Positions 1 through 6,911 of a DNA stretch of 21,283 nt are shown here, in pieces. Position numbers and translations under genes: made by a program. The DNA comes from Pseudomonadota bacterium (lineage in GTDB: Bacteria; Desulfobacterota; Syntrophia; Syntrophales; JADFWA01). The notes below the pieces were generated by a model. That model saw nothing but the letters and a program-made list of their open reading frames with translations. It ran no database searches and was not told where the DNA came from. The number at the start of each line of letters is the position of its first letter. Positions within the stretch are counted from its first letter, which is position 1. The DNA is taken from NCBI GenBank assembly GCA_030596145.1, contig JAUVKS010000007.1, positions 1 to 21,283 on the forward strand, written 5' to 3'.

Positions 1-1
1 C

Positions 2-733
2 GCTTCAAAAATGACCGATACTTCATTTCTCGTGGGACCCGCCCGTGCTATCCAGGAATGTCATAAGCTGGCAAAGAATCGTGGAAAGATTGAAGGAACT
101 GTTTTTGAGCCCCCAACAGCGGAAATCGCCGCTGTATTCCAACGTCAATCGGAACGCCTGAAAAACAAAGTAGCAGGTCAACTCCTGCGCAAGGGTATTC
201 CCTCCTCTTTCATGAACCGGCTGGAAGAGATACTGGATGGAAAAGATGATAGGGAGGATACGGACGAAAAACTAAAAAATATATTTCAAAGATGCCTGAC
301 ATCCTCCAAGACGTCATCCAACTTAGTTTTTCGTGGGCTCCAATATGCGGCCTATCTGTTTCTGTTTTTTCTTTTGCTTTTTGCCCTGGCAGGAGAAGGG
401 GCATGGCAGAAGCTCTTTGAACATCCCGGGTGGCCCAGTATATTTAACTTCTTAGTAGCGGCAATTTACACTCTCTTCAGCCTTGCAGGTCTTGCAGCCC
501 TGGGGAGTTATGCTCTTATTAATATCTTCCTTGGTTACCGTTTTTATGTACGCTACAAAAAGCTCTTAGAAAAAAGGACAACCAGGCTTCTCAATTCTTT
601 TAAAAAAGACCTTATAGCGTTCTGGGAAGAAAAACTGGACCGGACAATAAATGACCTGACAAAGTTTGATGAGGAAGTGAGAATCAACATGTCTGCTATT
701 TCAGAGCTGAAGGGAAGACGAAGACAATACTAA
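2..733 (+). CDS. C-terminal part of a two-helix membrane protein, possibly GTPase-like (5' end outside window)
   Basis: The reading frame is open to the left edge, so the ATG at 11 is probably internal and this is the tail of a longer protein. Counting from that Met, residues 1-100 are charged and helical. Two hydrophobic stretches follow at about 112-128 and 145-178 and look like a membrane hairpin. The remaining ~60 residues are rich in Lys, Glu and Arg and could form a cytoplasmic coiled coil. A membrane hairpin followed by a helical tail is seen in some membrane-associated, dynamin-like GTPases, but no nucleotide-binding motif lies in the visible part, so that is only a guess. The stop overlaps the stop of the convergent small gene by a few bases, leaving no room for a terminator. 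The frame is clearly coding; the function is unrecognised. Confidence 0.7.
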   Translation, partial: ASKMTDTSFLVGPARAIQECHKLAKNRGKIEGTVFEPPTAEIAAVFQRQSERLKNKVAGQLLRKGIPSSFMNRLEEILDGKDDREDTDEKLKNIFQRCLTSSKTSSNLVFRGLQYAAYLFLFFLLLFALAGEGAWQKLFEHPGWPSIFNFLVAAIYTLFSLAGLAALGSYALINIFLGYRFYVRYKKLLEKRTTRLLNSFKKDLIAFWEEKLDRTINDLTKFDEEVRINMSAISELKGRRRQY

Positions 734-987
734 GATTTACGACCCAAGGCCTGATCCGTGAAATCACTCAATCTTTCCTTACTACTTGTCCAGGCCCTTG
801 TGTTATCGAGTAAAAATTCCGACATGTTATTCACCATACAGCTCGGGCAAAGGTGAATCATTTTCATGCTTGCGATTTGCCGCACAATGAACAACTTCTT
901 CGGGTTTTGGTCTTGCCTGCATAAAAAACACATGTCAAGAACATCTTCCTCATGTAATTCGTAGTAATCTTCATCATAGCATTTCAT
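730..987 (-). CDS. Small four-cysteine (zinc-ribbon-like) protein
   Basis: An 85-residue acidic protein with two CxxC knuckles, C20/C23 and C47/C50, separated by 23 residues. This is the geometry of a structural zinc site. No catalytic motif, signal peptide or membrane segment is visible. A possible ribosome site (AGGA) lies about 11 bases before the ATG. It starts 21 bases after the stop of the receiver-histidine kinase gene on the same strand, so it is probably the last gene of that signalling operon. A role as an adaptor or accessory of the phosphorelay is inference from position only. Its stop overlaps the stop of the convergent membrane-protein gene by 4 bases. I do not recognise a named family. 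Confidence 0.7.
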   Translation of the reverse strand: MKCYDEDYYELHEEDVLDMCFLCRQDQNPKKLFIVRQIASMKMIHLCPSCMVNNMSEFLLDNTRAWTSSKERLSDFTDQALGRKS

Positions 988-1008
988 GGCTGATATCCTG
1001 AAGGCACT

Positions 1009-2106
1009 CTACTTGGGAAGTTCTAACACAAAGGTTGTGCCTTCCCCTACTTGTGACGTAACTTCTATCTTTCCGCCGTGAGCTTCCATGATCTTCTTGC
1101 AGAAGTTGAGTCCCAGGCCCGAACCTCGTTGCTTCTCTTCCTTTCCCTTTACCCTATAAAACGGTTCAAAGATAAAAGGTAGTTTTTCCTTGGGAATACC
1201 CGTTCCCGTATCCGATATACTTATACTGACATAGTATTCATCATGTCTGGCACGTATAGATACTTTTCCTCCACTTGGTGTATATTTTGCGGCATTGCCC
1301 ATGATATTTGCGAGAACCCTCACCAGACTTTCTTCGTCACCGGTTACTTCCGGTATATCCTCCGAAATATCTGTCTCCATTGAAAGCTCTCTTATATGGT
1401 AAAGAGGAGTCATATCTTCTACACTCCGCATAATAATGCCGGGAATATCAACAGGTTTTTTCTCCGGCGTGAAAATACCGCTCTCAATATGGCTTATATC
1501 CAGCCAGTGTTCTACGAGGTCTTTCAGACCATGAATACGCTTGTTGCACCGTTCAATAATATCATTGGCATCTTTATCCAGGCAACCACCCGCTACCGTC
1601 CTGAGAGCCTCTAAGTATTGTTCAACAATCAAAAGGGGAGAGCGCATTTCGTGGCTTACAAAGGTAATAAAATTCTTCTCCATCTGCTCCTTTTCTTCCC
1701 TCAGCTTCCTTGTCTCTATTTTGAGGTTGCGGTGATCAAATCCGCGCATGGCTACAGCCCTTAACTGATCAGGGGTGAAAGGTTTGGGAAGGTAGTCATA
1801 AGCCCCCCTCTTCATGGAATCTACTGCGGAAACTATGGATGCATAACCGGTGATCACAATCAAGACAATATCGGATATATCCTTTGAGAGGACATCTATG
1901 ATCTCTATACCACATATGGAGGGCATCTTGAGGTCAACAAAGGCTACGTCAGGCTGGATTTCCCTGGCAATCCTGACGCCTTCCTCACCATTTTCCGCTG
2001 TAACCACGTCATACCCGGACTTTTCCAGGGTCTGCCTGCACCCATCCCGTATGGATTCCTCATCATCGATTACTAAAATGAGTCCTTTATTAGTCTTCTC
2101 TACCAT
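1009..2106 (-). CDS. Hybrid response receiver-histidine kinase (REC-HisKA-HATPase)
   Basis: A 365-residue soluble signalling protein whose receiver domain comes first. Receiver residues 1-125 carry the acidic pair D14/D15, phospho-acceptor D58 (FVDLKMP), T86 and K108 (PKPF). A charged linker helix leads to the kinase: H-box with H152 (FVSHEMRSPL), N-box around N267/N271, G1 box DTGTGIP near 299-305, F-box FEPFYR and G2 box GSGLGL near 328-333. No membrane segment is present, so it is a cytoplasmic relay kinase probably switched by phosphorylation of its own receiver. It begins 6 bases after the stop of the single-domain regulator gene, which is its most likely partner. Family assignment is secure; the signal is unknown. 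Confidence 0.95.
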   Translation of the reverse strand: MVEKTNKGLILVIDDEESIRDGCRQTLEKSGYDVVTAENGEEGVRIAREIQPDVAFVDLKMPSICGIEIIDVLSKDISDIVLIVITGYASIVSAVDSMKRGAYDYLPKPFTPDQLRAVAMRGFDHRNLKIETRKLREEKEQMEKNFITFVSHEMRSPLLIVEQYLEALRTVAGGCLDKDANDIIERCNKRIHGLKDLVEHWLDISHIESGIFTPEKKPVDIPGIIMRSVEDMTPLYHIRELSMETDISEDIPEVTGDEESLVRVLANIMGNAAKYTPSGGKVSIRARHDEYYVSISISDTGTGIPKEKLPFIFEPFYRVKGKEEKQRGSGLGLNFCKKIMEAHGGKIEVTSQVGEGTTFVLELPK

Positions 2107-2112
2107 GTGTAC

Positions 2113-2499
2113 TTATCTCAGCAGCCGTTTGACATGTTTGAGAAGGTCATCGGCCTTGACTGGCTTGTTCAGAACCATATCCACCTTTGGAGACTCATCT
2201 GGGGGTTCAAATGACTGGTACGGTCCCTGGAGATCAACGCCGCTCAGCATGATCAATGGCATGTCTTTCCCTGCCTCTACGGAACGGATCTTTGATACCA
2301 CCGTGAACCCCTCACCCCATGTTTCCATCATCATATCTGTAATGGTAAGGTCGGGAGATACCGATTCCACCATTTCCACGCCGCTCTTTCCATCTTCCGC
2401 AAGAAAGACCTCGTACCCACCACTCTCAAGTATAATTTTGGTTGCCATTAAGAAATCATTGTCATCATCTATCAGGAGTATCTTTTTCTTTGTGCTCAT
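2113..2499 (-). CDS. Single-domain response regulator (CheY-like receiver)
   Basis: A 128-residue stand-alone receiver domain. Acidic residues D11-D13, phospho-acceptor D55 (TITDMMM), S86 in the switch position and K112 (NKPVK) are all present. No output domain follows, so it must act by phosphotransfer or protein contact. The segment after beta-4 (about residues 88-105) is longer and more proline-rich than in CheY. A strong GGAGG (2509-2513) lies 9 bases before the ATG. It is the first gene of the operon, with the hybrid kinase 6 bases downstream. It may feed phosphate to, or drain it from, that kinase; this is inferred from adjacency. Confidence 0.93.
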   Translation of the reverse strand: MSTKKKILLIDDDNDFLMATKIILESGGYEVFLAEDGKSGVEMVESVSPDLTITDMMMETWGEGFTVVSKIRSVEAGKDMPLIMLSGVDLQGPYQSFEPPDESPKVDMVLNKPVKADDLLKHVKRLLR

Positions 2500-2520
2500 G
2501 ATCTGTTACCTCCATTATTA

Positions 2521-2548
2521 ATCTTAACTCATATCAGCGCAAGGTCAA
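2521..2548 (-). promoter_or_regulatory. Possible sigma70-type promoter of the regulator-kinase operon
   Basis: On the minus strand, TTGACC (2548-2543) and TAAGAT (2526-2521) are separated by 16 bases. The predicted start would leave a leader of only about 15 bases, with GGAGG almost at the 5' end, which weakens the call. The 121-base gap to pntB has no other convincing element. Confidence 0.25.
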
Positions 2549-2620
2549 TGCCAAAGACCAACAGACTGTATCTTAATAAATTGAATATCACGTGTAAAGA
2601 ACTTTTCTTCATCAGGCACA

Positions 2621-3997
2621 TCAACTTTTCTTGAATTCCGAGGCAATTGCCTCGACTCCGGACTTCGCGTCGCTAAAAAGCATACGTGTGTTTTCCTTGT
2701 AGAACAGATTATTGTCAATTCCCGCAAAGCCTGACGCCATGGAACGTTTCAAGACAATAACCGTCTTTGCCTGGTCGACATTGATAATCGGCATGCCATA
2801 AATCGGACTGTCTTTGCTCTCCCTAGCCGCAGGATTGACAACATCATTGGCTCCGATGACAATACAGACATCAACGCCTGCTATTGTCCGATTAATGTCA
2901 TCCATTTCAATGAGCTTGTTATAGGGGACATTAGCTTCGGCAAGAAGCACATTCATATGCCCCGGCATACGCCCCGCCACAGGATGAATGGCATAGCGTA
3001 CTTCGCTTCCGTTCTCTTCCAGGAGGTTACCCAGTTCGCTAAGAGTGTGCTGCGCTTGCGCAACGGCCATCCCGTATCCAGGGACAACAACCACAGAACC
3101 GGCGGCCTCCAATAGATAATAAGAATCTTCCGGTGTAATGGGTTTCACTTCACCCTCAATCTCCGAAGCTCCTTTTATTGCAGAGGCACCAAACCCTCCG
3201 AAAAGCACATTGGTAATAGAACGGTTCATGGCTTTACACATAACGTTGGTCAATATAATACCGCTTGCCCCTACAAGGGCGCCCGCAACTATCAAGACAT
3301 TATTCTGGATCGCAAAACCTGCCGCGCACCCCGCAATACCGGAATAACTGTTCAACAGAGAAACCACGACAGGCATATCGGCGCCGCCTATGGGTATGGT
3401 TAACAGAATACCCAGGACCAGCGACATGATGACAATTCCGATGAATACCGCATAACCGGTTGATGGATTTATAAATAAAAAGGTTCCCGCCACAAGTGTT
3501 CCGACAAAGAGTACCCCATTTAATAAAGTTTGCCCGCTGAAGAGCATTGGTCTTCCATTTATGTATGTTGCAAGTTTACCCCAGGCAACCATACTGCCTG
3601 AAAAGGTAACACCCCCGATAAGGACGGCGAGAAAGATTGTCGTTGTTGTAAATAGATCGGAAGCAACCATAACATGATAGGCCGCCCAGCCGACAAGAAG
3701 ACTTGTAATGCCACCAAGACCATTAAAGATGGCCACCATCTGAGGCATCTGTGTCATAGCGACAAGACGTGCCGACAGGGCACCAATGATACTTCCCACA
3801 ATAATCCCTGCCGCAATCCATTTGTAATCGATGATCCCTTTGCTTAATAACGTCACCACCACAGCGAGAAGCATGCCGATTGCGGAAATGAGATTGCCTT
3901 TTCTTGCCGTGTCTGGAGAAGTGAGCATCTTTAAGCCGAAAATAAACAGAGCCGCAGCAACAATGTAAACTAAATTAGTTAGAAGATACATATTCAT
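2621..3997 (-). CDS. pntB: NAD(P) transhydrogenase subunit beta (PntB)
   Basis: A 458-residue inner-membrane subunit of proton-translocating transhydrogenase, which couples hydride transfer from NADH to NADP+ to proton influx. Residues 1-265 form a series of hydrophobic helices (membrane domain dII). Residues 285-458 form the NADP(H)-binding domain dIII, with VPGYGMAVAQAQ (305-316), IHPVAGRMPGHMN (337-349), GANDVVNPAA (382-391) and KRSMASGFAGIDN (417-429). All are hallmark motifs of the family, and the length is normal. Its ATG overlaps the stop of pntAB as ATGA, indicating translational coupling. It is the last gene of the pnt operon. Its main expected role is NADPH supply for biosynthesis or redox balance. 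Confidence 0.97.
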   Translation of the reverse strand: MNMYLLTNLVYIVAAALFIFGLKMLTSPDTARKGNLISAIGMLLAVVVTLLSKGIIDYKWIAAGIIVGSIIGALSARLVAMTQMPQMVAIFNGLGGITSLLVGWAAYHVMVASDLFTTTTIFLAVLIGGVTFSGSMVAWGKLATYINGRPMLFSGQTLLNGVLFVGTLVAGTFLFINPSTGYAVFIGIVIMSLVLGILLTIPIGGADMPVVVSLLNSYSGIAGCAAGFAIQNNVLIVAGALVGASGIILTNVMCKAMNRSITNVLFGGFGASAIKGASEIEGEVKPITPEDSYYLLEAAGSVVVVPGYGMAVAQAQHTLSELGNLLEENGSEVRYAIHPVAGRMPGHMNVLLAEANVPYNKLIEMDDINRTIAGVDVCIVIGANDVVNPAARESKDSPIYGMPIINVDQAKTVIVLKRSMASGFAGIDNNLFYKENTRMLFSDAKSGVEAIASEFKKS

Positions 3998-4314
3998 TTC
4001 CTTCCTCCATCCGTCTTTTTCTCGAACATTCCCAGCATCCTGTCAGTAACCACATATCCGCCAACCACATTGATTGTTGCGAAGATTACCGCCGACGTAC
4101 CCAGTATTATGCTTATTAAACTATTCTCGGCAGAACCTGATGCCATGATAGCGCCTACAATGGTAATCCCGGAGATAGCGTTAGAACCTGACATCAGCGG
4201 GGTATGAAGTTTTGCCGGCACCTTTGATATGACCTCAAATCCGACAAAAATGGCAAGCATAAGAACCATGGCCATAGAAATCAGATAGATGCTTTGAGAT
4301 GTAATTGGATCCAT
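3994..4314 (-). CDS. pntAB: NAD(P) transhydrogenase subunit alpha part 2, membrane (PntAB)
   Basis: A 106-residue protein with hydrophobic helices at about 8-26, 44-60 and 67-92. It matches the membrane portion that is fused to the C-terminus of PntA in E. coli but is a separate chain in organisms with a three-gene operon such as Rhodospirillum. The segment KLHTPLMSGSNAISGI (35-50) is typical of this subunit. It starts 11 bases after the pntAA stop and its TGA overlaps the pntB start. With the PntB membrane domain it forms the proton channel dII. The identification rests on sequence character and operon position together. Confidence 0.95.
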   Translation of the reverse strand: MDPITSQSIYLISMAMVLMLAIFVGFEVISKVPAKLHTPLMSGSNAISGITIVGAIMASGSAENSLISIILGTSAVIFATINVVGGYVVTDRMLGMFEKKTDGGRK

Positions 4315-4325
4315 GTTTTTCTCCT

Positions 4326-5456
4326 TTACATAAGTTTTTTAAAAGTTTCGCTGAAGATCTCATTTTCGTGAGTAACCAGACAGCCTTTAATGATTTCGTC
4401 ATCCAGACACAGTTCGAAATTTTTTGTTTCATCATCCCAATACTCGGTTATAAGACTGGTAAGATTGTTGGAGTACATCTGGCTCGTATGGATGGCTACA
4501 CGGGACGGCATATTTTCCATGCCGATAATTGTTACGCCGTTTACGACAACTTCCTCCCCCCGTACAGTGCCTTCCACATTTCCACCGCTTTGTGCGGCAA
4601 GATCGACAATGACACTCCCATTTTTCATTGCGGCAACCATTTCTTTTGTGACGATCAGAGGAGCTTTTTTACCAAATATCTGCGCGGTTGTGATTACCAC
4701 ATCCGCCATGGCGCAGTGTTTCGCCATTTCCTGCCGCTGCTTATCAATCTGCTCTTCAGTCAGGGCTTTTGCATAACCATCTTTTGTCTGCCCCGTTTCT
4801 CCGAGGTCTATTTTTACAAATTTGGCTCCGAGGGATTGAACCTGTTCTTCAACAACCGGCCTTGTATCGAATGCCTCCACTCTCGCTCCCAGGCGCTTTG
4901 CCGTGGCAATTGCCTGAAGACCCGCAACCCCGACGCCTATCACGAAGACGCGGGACGGAGAGATAGTTCCCGCAGGCGTCATCATCATGGGGAATACCTT
5001 GTTGAGACGCTCTGCGGCGATAATGACCGCTGCATATCCAGCGAGACTTGCCTGGGAGCTCAATGCGTCCATTTTCTGGGCCCTCGTTACCCTCGGGATC
5101 ATCTCCATACTTATGGCGCTGATCCCCTGTGAAACAAATTTGTCAAGAATTCCCTTCTCATTAAACGGGTCGAAATAGCTGATGTGAATGCTCCCCTCCC
5201 TCAACAGTTCGATTTCTTCAATGGGCGGCTTATGCAAACGCAACACCAAATCCGCAGAGGATAGAAGCGCTCCTCGATCCTGGTTGAGCGTTGCGCCGGC
5301 TGATACATATTCATCATCTGCATAGCCGGAAGGTTTTCCCATACCTGTTTCAACTTCCATTCGCGCGCCCAGTTTCACAAGTTGCTCCACATTGGACGGA
5401 ATCAGCGGAACCCGCCTTTCATCGGTAAGATACTCTTTCGGAATGACAATTTTCAT
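4326..5456 (-). CDS. pntAA: NAD(P) transhydrogenase subunit alpha part 1 (PntAA)
   Basis: A 376-residue soluble NAD(H)-binding subunit (domain dI). The N-terminus MKIVIPKEYLTDERRVPLIP is the alanine dehydrogenase/PNT N-terminal signature. The Rossmann loop GVGVAGLQAI (about 174-183) is followed by RLGARVEAFDTRP, the motif that binds NAD. The frame stays open to 5594, but I choose the ATG at 5456. It has AGGAG at good spacing, the protein begins there with the conserved family N-terminus, and the extra 46 residues look like translated non-coding DNA. It is the first gene of the pnt operon, with the membrane subunit 11 bases downstream. Confidence 0.96.
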   Translation of the reverse strand: MKIVIPKEYLTDERRVPLIPSNVEQLVKLGARMEVETGMGKPSGYADDEYVSAGATLNQDRGALLSSADLVLRLHKPPIEEIELLREGSIHISYFDPFNEKGILDKFVSQGISAISMEMIPRVTRAQKMDALSSQASLAGYAAVIIAAERLNKVFPMMMTPAGTISPSRVFVIGVGVAGLQAIATAKRLGARVEAFDTRPVVEEQVQSLGAKFVKIDLGETGQTKDGYAKALTEEQIDKQRQEMAKHCAMADVVITTAQIFGKKAPLIVTKEMVAAMKNGSVIVDLAAQSGGNVEGTVRGEEVVVNGVTIIGMENMPSRVAIHTSQMYSNNLTSLITEYWDDETKNFELCLDDEIIKGCLVTHENEIFSETFKKLM

Positions 5457-5498
5457 TTTCTGACTCCTGTTGTTTATGTTTTCTTTAACTGTTTTCCA

Positions 5499-5527
5499 AA
5501 TATATAACTGCAAAGCAGATGCCAAAA
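5499..5527 (-). promoter_or_regulatory. Possible promoter of the pnt operon with a small inverted repeat in the spacer
   Basis: On the minus strand TTTTGG (5527-5522) and TATATT (5504-5499) are separated by exactly 17 bases, giving a leader of about 36 bases to the pntAA ATG. The spacer contains CTGCaaaGCAG (5508-5518), an 11-base inverted repeat that could be an operator half. Element match is moderate and nothing confirms use. Confidence 0.3.
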
Positions 5528-5587
5528 TATAACATATCGATTTATTTGGGAAAATTTGAATGGCTAAAAAGAAGTGATCATTTGAGA

Positions 5588-5623
5588 GGGGCAAAGCTCC
5601 CCATGCATGGGGAAGATGACCCC
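5588..5623. repeat. Four-block GGGG/CCCC palindromic element
   Basis: The order is GGGG-N7-CCCC-N6-GGGG-N7-CCCC. The middle is a perfect 16-base palindrome TCCCCATGCATGGGGA (5598-5613), and each flanking pair could form an alternative hairpin. It lies about 130-170 bases upstream of the pntAA start. It might be a protein-binding site or a relic of a small repeat; there is no T-run to support a terminator. Confidence 0.5.
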
Positions 5624-5886
5624 AACCACTGCATATGGCAAAAGGAAAAAATGAGGGGGAATAATTCTATTGGCAAGATATCTACAAATCGCATTTCGAC
5701 AACATTGCTCTCGATAGCATACGCATATCTTGAAAATTCGGAGTCGAAGTTTAAAGCCGACAACTATAGAAAAACCTTGACAAATATTTTTAACTAAGTA
5801 TTATAATTAGCGGATTCACTGAAGTCTTAGCAAATAAGATCAACCCTTATCACAAAGAAAGAGGGAATCATGGGCAGATTATAATA

Positions 5887-5922
5887 AAACCCCGTTTCTC
5901 AAATGGAGAGGTGGGGTTTGTT
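5887..5922 (+). terminator. Stem-loop with wobble pairs, possible terminator or leader structure
   Basis: AAACCCC (5887-5893) pairs with GGGGTTT (5913-5919) and TCTC (5897-5900) with GAGA (5906-5909). The three bases between are G-T or T-G on both sides, so a plus-strand RNA pairs without a break over 14 positions, whereas a minus-strand RNA would have A-C mismatches. It is followed by GTTGTTT. It ends about 74 bases before the GTG at 5994. The right arm recurs near 10377. Confidence 0.4.
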
Positions 5923-5993
5923 GTTTCCCCCTTCGAGATTATATTTCACGAAGCAAATGTAGATTCAACTCAATAATATATGTTCAAAGAATA

Positions 5994-6911
5994 GTGAAAG
6001 ATATAGCTAAAAAAACTCAACTTACTGACTTTGGAATAAAGCTGACTGGTGATATGGATGGCGTTGACGCAAATACTTTGGTTGACGTACTTGGAAATCT
6101 ATCTCTTGCCATTCATCAGATAAACGACGATATCCAGACTAACAAATCCCTAAAAATTACCATAAAGCATATTCAGCCAGGATGTTATGATATATTTCTG
6201 GCCATCAAGGAAACCCTAATTGATGCAATAATGCAACATCTGTCAACATCATCGCCAACCACATCAGCGGCTGAAATCGTTGGTATACTGTCAGGCATAA
6301 TAGTTATTAGACAGTTTTTAAAAGGTGATAAACCTAAAGAAATAAAAGAAGATAAAAAACAAACAATCATTATTAATGGAGACGGGAATAGACTGGAAAT
6401 AGACTCAAAGACATACAATGTATTTAAAGAAGACCAGGTAGTTGATGCTGCTATAGGCAAAAGCTTTGATACATTAAGTTTAGATGATGCAATTAAGAGT
6501 TTTGAAATCTATGATCAAAATAAGAAAAAACTTTGTAAAATAGAAAGAGATAGCTTTGAATATATGGCCCTTCCCTCTCCGGTGCCGGAAAACGATATAA
6601 GAATAAAACCGGAAGAGGCCATTTTGACCATATTCAAGGTAGTTTTTGAAAAGGGTTATAAATGGCAGTTCTATTATCAAGGAAACAAAATTAGTGCAGT
6701 AATAAAAGATGAGGTATTTTTTAGCCAAATAGATAAAGGCGCTAAATTTTCTAAAGGGGATAAACTTATAGCAGATATCGAAATTAAACAGGTTTTTGAC
6801 AAAACGATTCAGGCTTATGTGAACAAGGAATATTCGGTCATCAAGATAAAACAGCATATTCCAAGGGATGAGCAGCTTGAATTGTTCAAGGGAGAGGAAG
6901 TGCAACTATGA
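5994..6911 (+). CDS. Conserved protein of unknown function, first gene of an AT-rich accessory pair
   Basis: A 305-residue protein that I place, from general memory of its shape, in a widespread group of conserved hypothetical proteins of accessory regions; its function is unknown to me. Residues 10-80 form an alpha/beta domain (FGIKLTGDMDG, then DANTLVDVLGNL). A hydrophobic helix at 94-109 ends in RQFLKG, followed by a charged loop. The C-terminal half (about 205-290) is beta-rich, with YKWQFYYQGNKISAVIKD, FSKGD and HIPRDEQLELF (288-298). The pentapeptide QLELF (294-298) resembles sliding-clamp-binding peptides. I use the GTG at 5994 because no in-frame ATG precedes it and the family-like N-terminus follows; the ribosome site is weak. 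The stop overlaps the ATG of the nuclease gene as ATGA. Base composition is far more AT-rich than in the flanking genes. Confidence 0.85.
   Translation: MKDIAKKTQLTDFGIKLTGDMDGVDANTLVDVLGNLSLAIHQINDDIQTNKSLKITIKHIQPGCYDIFLAIKETLIDAIMQHLSTSSPTTSAAEIVGILSGIIVIRQFLKGDKPKEIKEDKKQTIIINGDGNRLEIDSKTYNVFKEDQVVDAAIGKSFDTLSLDDAIKSFEIYDQNKKKLCKIERDSFEYMALPSPVPENDIRIKPEEAILTIFKVVFEKGYKWQFYYQGNKISAVIKDEVFFSQIDKGAKFSKGDKLIADIEIKQVFDKTIQAYVNKEYSVIKIKQHIPRDEQLELFKGEEVQL

Larger units (their letters stand above)
5457..5993. other. Gene-poor gap between pntAA and the AT-rich pair
   Basis: 537 bases lie between divergent genes. Short open frames occur on both strands (for example 5519-5797 plus, 5578-5763 minus), but their translations show no family character and no good ribosome site, so I do not call them genes. 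The identifiable contents are the possible pnt promoter, a GGGG/CCCC palindromic element at 5588-5623 and a stem-loop at 5887-5919. The right part grows AT-rich toward the following gene. Confidence 0.6.

Noticed and set aside
2639..2654. Perfect palindrome CGAGGCAATTGCCTCG near the end of pntB
   Set aside because: It encodes ordinary residues of the conserved PntB C-terminus, with no T-run after it; probably a by-product of codon choice.
5457..5594. Longer N-terminus for PntAA
   Set aside because: The ATG at 5456 has AGGAG and the conserved family N-terminus; the extra residues look non-coding and would overlap the possible promoter.
5519..5797. 92-codon open frame upstream of the AT-rich pair
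   Set aside because: No ribosome site, the translation has no family character, and it runs through the GGGG/CCCC palindromic element; most likely chance.
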